Source of the DNA: Rudanella paleaurantiibacter
GTDB lineage: Bacteria; Bacteroidota; Bacteroidia; Cytophagales; Spirosomataceae
Length of the DNA: 64,000 nucleotides
NCBI RefSeq assembly: GCF_009184635.1
Contig: NZ_WELI01000014.1
Location: 62,001-126,000 of the forward strand
Reading direction: 5' to 3'
Shown here: positions 60,358 through 64,000 of the stretch, in pieces
Position numbering within the stretch: the first letter of the stretch is position 1
Layout of the letters: every line of letters begins with the position of its first letter
Made by a program: the position numbers and the translations under genes
The notes under the pieces: generated by a model
The model's database searches: none
Seen by the model: the letters and a program-made list of their open reading frames with translations, nothing else
What the model was told of the DNA's origin: nothing

Positions 60358-61329
60358 ATGTCCTTACTCAACAACGCCCGTACCCCCTTACCACGGGGCT
60401 TTATTCCCGTTATGCTTACCCCGTTTCGCGAATCGGGGGCCATTGACACGCCGGGGCTGGCCCACCTGACCGATTTCTACCTGGAATCGGGGGCTGCCGG
60501 GCTGTTTGCCAATTGTCTGTCGAGCGAAATGTACGAACTGACCGACTCGGAGCGGCTTTCGGTCACTCGTCAGGTGGTCAGTCAGGTGGCGGGTCGGGTT
60601 CCGGTGGTGGCGACTGGCACGCTGGGGGGGTCGATGGAGCAGCAGACTGATTTTGTCAGACGAATATACGATACCGGTGTTCAGGCGGTCATCGTGATTA
60701 CGAGTCAGTTGGTAATGCCTGACGAAAGCGATGCCGTTTTTCTGGACCGAATGCACCAGTTAATGGACCTGACCGGGGCCATTCCGTTGGGGCTTTACGA
60801 ATGTCCAGTTCCCTACAAGCGGCTCATCAATAGCACTATTTTAGCCGACCTGCTGTCCACGGGGCGACTCATTTACCACAAAGACACGAGTTTGGATGCC
60901 GACGAAGTAGCCCGACGCTTGCGGGTGGCCGAAGGCTACGAGTTTGGCCTGTACGATGCCTACATGGTCAACGCGGTGTCGTCGCTACGGGCAGGGGCGG
61001 CTGGGCTGTCGTGCATTCAGGGCAATCATTTCCCGGAGTTAATCGTCTGGTTATGCCGACATTACGATGATCCATCGCGCTGGGAGCAGGCTGCTCGGGT
61101 ACAGCAGTTTCTAACCGATTGCATGGCCTTGGTGCATACGGCTTACCCTATCATTGCCAAATACAGCCTGCAAAAACGTGGCCTGCCCATCTCGCTCCAC
61201 ACCCGCCGAACCGTTGACCCCTTCACGCCTTCGGTGCGGAACGACATGGACGCGCTCCTGTCCAAAGTCGAGCGGCTGTACGAGGAACTTGGTATTGAAT
61301 CGGTTCAACCCCAGCTTTTTCCATTATGA
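60358..61329 (+). CDS. DapA/NanA-family aldolase
   Basis: This 323-residue protein starts at the ATG at 60358 (MSLLNNARTPLPRGFIPVMLTPF). It is a TIM-barrel lyase of the dihydrodipicolinate synthase / N-acetylneuraminate lyase family. The Schiff-base lysine lies in LIYHKDTS, and the catalytic Tyr is in PLGLYECPVPY. The usual GxxGE loop is replaced by NCLSSEMYELT, which is typical of the sugar-acid aldolase branch rather than lysine synthesis. It sits between a symporter and a BNR-repeat protein, which points to sialic acid or another 2-keto sugar acid. Confidence 0.88.
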   Translation: MSLLNNARTPLPRGFIPVMLTPFRESGAIDTPGLAHLTDFYLESGAAGLFANCLSSEMYELTDSERLSVTRQVVSQVAGRVPVVATGTLGGSMEQQTDFVRRIYDTGVQAVIVITSQLVMPDESDAVFLDRMHQLMDLTGAIPLGLYECPVPYKRLINSTILADLLSTGRLIYHKDTSLDADEVARRLRVAEGYEFGLYDAYMVNAVSSLRAGAAGLSCIQGNHFPELIVWLCRHYDDPSRWEQAARVQQFLTDCMALVHTAYPIIAKYSLQKRGLPISLHTRRTVDPFTPSVRNDMDALLSKVERLYEELGIESVQPQLFPL

Positions 61330-61361
61330 ATGACTACAGGTCACTTTTCCGCTCAACCATC

Positions 61362-62549
61362 ATGAAACGACTTCTTCACATTGGTCTGATTTGCCTCCTA
61401 ACCATGCCCTTCGCCGGGGCACAAAGCTTCCCGAACGTGCCGGGTGTGGTGATTGACCACCTGCCCAAATCGTCTGGTAACTATTTGGGGTCGCCCAGCA
61501 TCGTGATCCTACCCGATGGCAAGTATGTGGCCTCGCACGATATTTTCGGAAAAGGACCAACCCCGCAGCACACCCATGTATTTGGGTCGTCGGACCGGGG
61601 GAAAAGCTGGCAGAAAATCGCTGAATTGGATAGCCTGTGGTGGGCCACGTTGTTTGTCAACAAGGGGGACTTGTACCTGTTCGGCACAACGAAAGAGTAC
61701 GGGCGGATGTCGATTCGTCGCTCCACCGACGGAGGCCGCAACTGGAGTAGCGTGGACGAGGGCTACCTGAGTACGGAGCAGGGTTTCCATTGCGCGTCGG
61801 TGCCGGTACAGGTGTTCAAGGGGCGAGTCTGGAAAGGCATGGAACGCAATGTGCCGGTGACGAGTTGGGGCAATTTCCAGAGTTTTGTGGCCTCCGCCCC
61901 CGTCGATGCAGACCTGCTCGATCCCAAAAGCTGGTCGTTTACGCAACGTCTGACTTATCACAAAGCCGAGTGGAAACCGGGCAATGCGTGGCTGGAAGGC
62001 AACATAGTCATGAATCCGAAAGGCGAAACCTGGAACATCCTGCGGGTCAATAATTTAGAAGACGATCAGGCGGTGATGTACCGGGTGAGCGACGATGGGC
62101 GTACTGCCGATTCAACGACGGTCAAATTCATCAAGCTGCCGGGGGCCTGCAAGAAGTTTAACATCCGATTCGACCCGAAAACCGAGTTATACTACACCTT
62201 CACCAATTACGCACTCCCCAAACACCGCGTTTACAAGCGCGAACGTGCCCGGAACTCGCAGGTGATGCTGTCGTCGCCCGATCTGGAAAACTGGACCATT
62301 CGCGGAATCGTCTTATACAACCCGGATGTCGAAAAGCACGGGTTTCAGTATGTAGACTGGCAGTTCGATGGGAAGGACATTGTTATTGCTTCGCGTACCG
62401 CTTTCGAGGATGGCATGGGCGGGGCCGATAATCAGCACAACTCTAATTTTCTGACGTTCCACCGCGTCAAAAACTTCCGCAAATACCGCACCCCCGACGA
62501 ATGGAAATCCCTGCTGGAGGGCGTTAGCGACTTCGTCGTATTGAAATAA
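61362..62549 (+). CDS. secreted BNR-repeat (sialidase-like) beta-propeller protein
   Basis: This 395-residue protein starts at the ATG at 61362 (MKRLLHIGLICLLTMPFAGAQ, a signal peptide). Asp-box motifs SSDRGKSW and STDGGRNW mark a sialidase-type propeller. Later strands carry YTFTNYALPKHRVYK and WTIRGIVLYN. I do not see a full sialidase Arg triad, so it may be a hydrolase of another glycan or a binding protein. It follows the aldolase after 32 bases. The product is probably periplasmic. Confidence 0.8.
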   Translation: MKRLLHIGLICLLTMPFAGAQSFPNVPGVVIDHLPKSSGNYLGSPSIVILPDGKYVASHDIFGKGPTPQHTHVFGSSDRGKSWQKIAELDSLWWATLFVNKGDLYLFGTTKEYGRMSIRRSTDGGRNWSSVDEGYLSTEQGFHCASVPVQVFKGRVWKGMERNVPVTSWGNFQSFVASAPVDADLLDPKSWSFTQRLTYHKAEWKPGNAWLEGNIVMNPKGETWNILRVNNLEDDQAVMYRVSDDGRTADSTTVKFIKLPGACKKFNIRFDPKTELYYTFTNYALPKHRVYKRERARNSQVMLSSPDLENWTIRGIVLYNPDVEKHGFQYVDWQFDGKDIVIASRTAFEDGMGGADNQHNSNFLTFHRVKNFRKYRTPDEWKSLLEGVSDFVVLK

Positions 62550-62575
62550 ATCCATTTCACAAACCACGTTCAATC

Positions 62576-64000
62576 ATGAAAAACAAACTACTCCTGATTG
62601 CGCTGTTTCTGTTACTTGGCCTCCGGGTCATGGCGCAGGAACGGACCATCACCGGCTCCGTTCGCGATGCGGGCGGCAATCCGCTGGTGGGGGCGAGTGT
62701 GCTGGTGAAAGGCACCACGCGCGGGGCCACCTCCGATTTGGATGGCCTTTTTAAACTAACCGTTCCCAATGGCGCGGGCAACGCCCTGATCGTTTCCATC
62801 ATTGGATTCGTCACGCAGGAAGTGCCGCTTACACCCGCCCAAACGAACGTGTCGGTGGTACTCAACGAAGACAATAAAGCTCTCGATGAGGTGGTTGTTG
62901 TAGGCTACGGCACCCAGAAAAAGATTAACTTGACGGGGGCCGTGGGCAGTATTGACACAAAACAGATTGAGAACCGCCCGGTAACCAATGCGAGTCAGGC
63001 GTTGCAGGGGCGGATTCCGGGGTTGTTAGTTACCCAAACCGGCGGGCAACCCGGCAACGAGAACATTGGCCTGCGGATTCGGGGCATCAGCACGCTCAAT
63101 AGCAACGAGGTGCTGGTGATTGTGGACGGTATTGCCATGTCGATGAAGAACCTGAATCCCAACGACATCGAGAGTATTTCGGTGCTGAAAGATGCGGCCT
63201 CGGCGGCTATTTACGGGGCGAGGGCTTCGGGGGGCGTTATTCTGGTAACGACCAAAAAAGGCAAGTCGGGCAAAACGCGGGTGACGTACGACGGCTACGT
63301 GGGGACGCAAAGCCCCACCCGCTTACCCACAATGGCCAACGCTTACGAACACGCGCTGCTGTTTAAGGAAGGGGAGCGCAACGACAATCCTAACCAAACC
63401 AACTTTACCTTCACGGATGCCGACATCGAGAAGTACCGCACCGGGGCATTGCCCAGTGCCGACAAGCTGGGGTTTCTGTTTCGGTCCGCCCCGCAGACCG
63501 GACACAACGTCGGTATTTCGGGCGGGGGCGAAAACTCGAATTATTACATTTCGCTGGGTTATCTTAAGCAGGACGGTATTATGCGGAACACGGGCTACGA
63601 ACGAATTAACATCCGCACCAACAACAATTTTACGGTGGGCAAGCGGCTCGATGTGGGCATTATGACTCAGTTTGCGCCATCGCTGCAAAAAGCCCCTTCC
63701 GAAGCCTCGTACCCCAACGGACCAACCCGCACGATCAACGACATTATTTTTGAAGCCTACCGGCGCGGGTCGGTTTACCCAATTTTTACCTCCGACGGGC
63801 AGTGGGCTTCGGTGACGGCCTTTGCCAATCGGCTTGGGCTGGCCTCCGAAGATGGTGGGTTTGCACGCGAGCGGCTCAACCGGCTGACGGGGGCCGTTAC
63901 GTTGAACTACCGCATCCTCGACGGCCTGTCGATTGGGGGGATGTACAGCGGAAAATTCGATCAGACGCGCCGGGTAGATTACAGTAAACGCATGAAATTC
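62576..64000 (+). CDS. SusC/RagA-family TonB-linked outer-membrane receptor (3' end outside window)
   Basis: The frame opens at the ATG at 62576 and is still open at base 64000, so the protein is cut by the window end (475 residues seen; the family is about 1000). A signal peptide (MKNKLLLIALFLLLGLRVMA) is followed by the carboxypeptidase-regulatory-like domain (TITGSVRDAGGNPLVGASV, residues about 25-100). The TonB-box/plug start is ALDEVVVVGYGTQKK, and the plug contains IYGARASGGVILVTTKKG. It imports glycan fragments with a SusD partner, expected just downstream. It heads the outer-membrane part of the AraC-regulated locus. Confidence 0.95.
   Translation, partial: MKNKLLLIALFLLLGLRVMAQERTITGSVRDAGGNPLVGASVLVKGTTRGATSDLDGLFKLTVPNGAGNALIVSIIGFVTQEVPLTPAQTNVSVVLNEDNKALDEVVVVGYGTQKKINLTGAVGSIDTKQIENRPVTNASQALQGRIPGLLVTQTGGQPGNENIGLRIRGISTLNSNEVLVIVDGIAMSMKNLNPNDIESISVLKDAASAAIYGARASGGVILVTTKKGKSGKTRVTYDGYVGTQSPTRLPTMANAYEHALLFKEGERNDNPNQTNFTFTDADIEKYRTGALPSADKLGFLFRSAPQTGHNVGISGGGENSNYYISLGYLKQDGIMRNTGYERINIRTNNNFTVGKRLDVGIMTQFAPSLQKAPSEASYPNGPTRTINDIIFEAYRRGSVYPIFTSDGQWASVTAFANRLGLASEDGGFARERLNRLTGAVTLNYRILDGLSIGGMYSGKFDQTRRVDYSKRMKF

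Noticed and set aside
1-64000. tRNA or rRNA genes and insertion sequences
   Set aside because: I looked for tRNA-like clover patterns, rRNA motifs and transposase signatures and saw none that I can support. A dedicated search would be needed to exclude small RNAs.

Overview
The window looks like part of a large conjugative plasmid (or plasmid-derived element) from a Cytophagales bacterium of the Spirosoma type. The grounds are a Bacteroidetes-style tra operon (traE, F, G, J, K, M, N), a SusC/RagA receptor, several TAnnTTTG -7 promoter boxes and weak Shine-Dalgarno signals. The genus is inferred from overall protein character, not from a search.

Layout. (1) 1-3920: the tail of a carbohydrate-binding protein, an iteron-rich origin, a Rep_3 initiator, a DUF1016 protein and a tyrosine recombinase. 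(2) 4020-19817: a defence island holding a three-gene operon (metallo-beta-lactamase fold protein, trypsin-like protease fused to an APAZ domain, catalytically dead short prokaryotic Argonaute), an AbiE toxin-antitoxin pair, and a helicase / DUF1156 methylase / DUF499 ATPase module whose methylase has a mosaic centre. (3) 19846-41703: the transfer region, with a TraP-like primase, DUF3945 protein, M23 peptidase, two HTH regulators, coupling protein, MOBP-type relaxase and accessory protein, ParA, a DUF3408 protein and the mating-pair operon ending in traN and a terminator. (4) 41759-48936: a two-gene operon of a giant sacsin-like GHKL ATPase and an SF1 helicase, a candidate defence system. (5) 49072-56926: small plasmid genes, a RecE-like nuclease, UmuD/UmuC, and a CoiA / GIY-YIG / resolvase-HTH fusion. 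(6) 57010-64000: a deletion scar joining two gene remnants, then a sugar-acid uptake and catabolism locus (AraC regulator, SSS symporter, DapA/NanA-like aldolase, BNR-repeat protein, SusC receptor cut by the window end).

The most exciting system is the Argonaute operon. The metallo-beta-lactamase plus trypsin-like protease pair is the effector pair of type 1 Avs (AVAST) systems, but the STAND sensor is missing and a short Argonaute is present instead, with the protease carried on the Argonaute's APAZ partner. This suggests a guide-programmed, protease-triggered abortive response.

A second unusual observation is that the origin iterons recur about 30 kb away, inside a transfer-operon gene. 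There they are read in frame as three EDFVVV repeats with identical codons. They recur again as three scattered copies beside the relaxase and coupling-protein genes. This suggests that the Rep protein may link replication control to conjugation.
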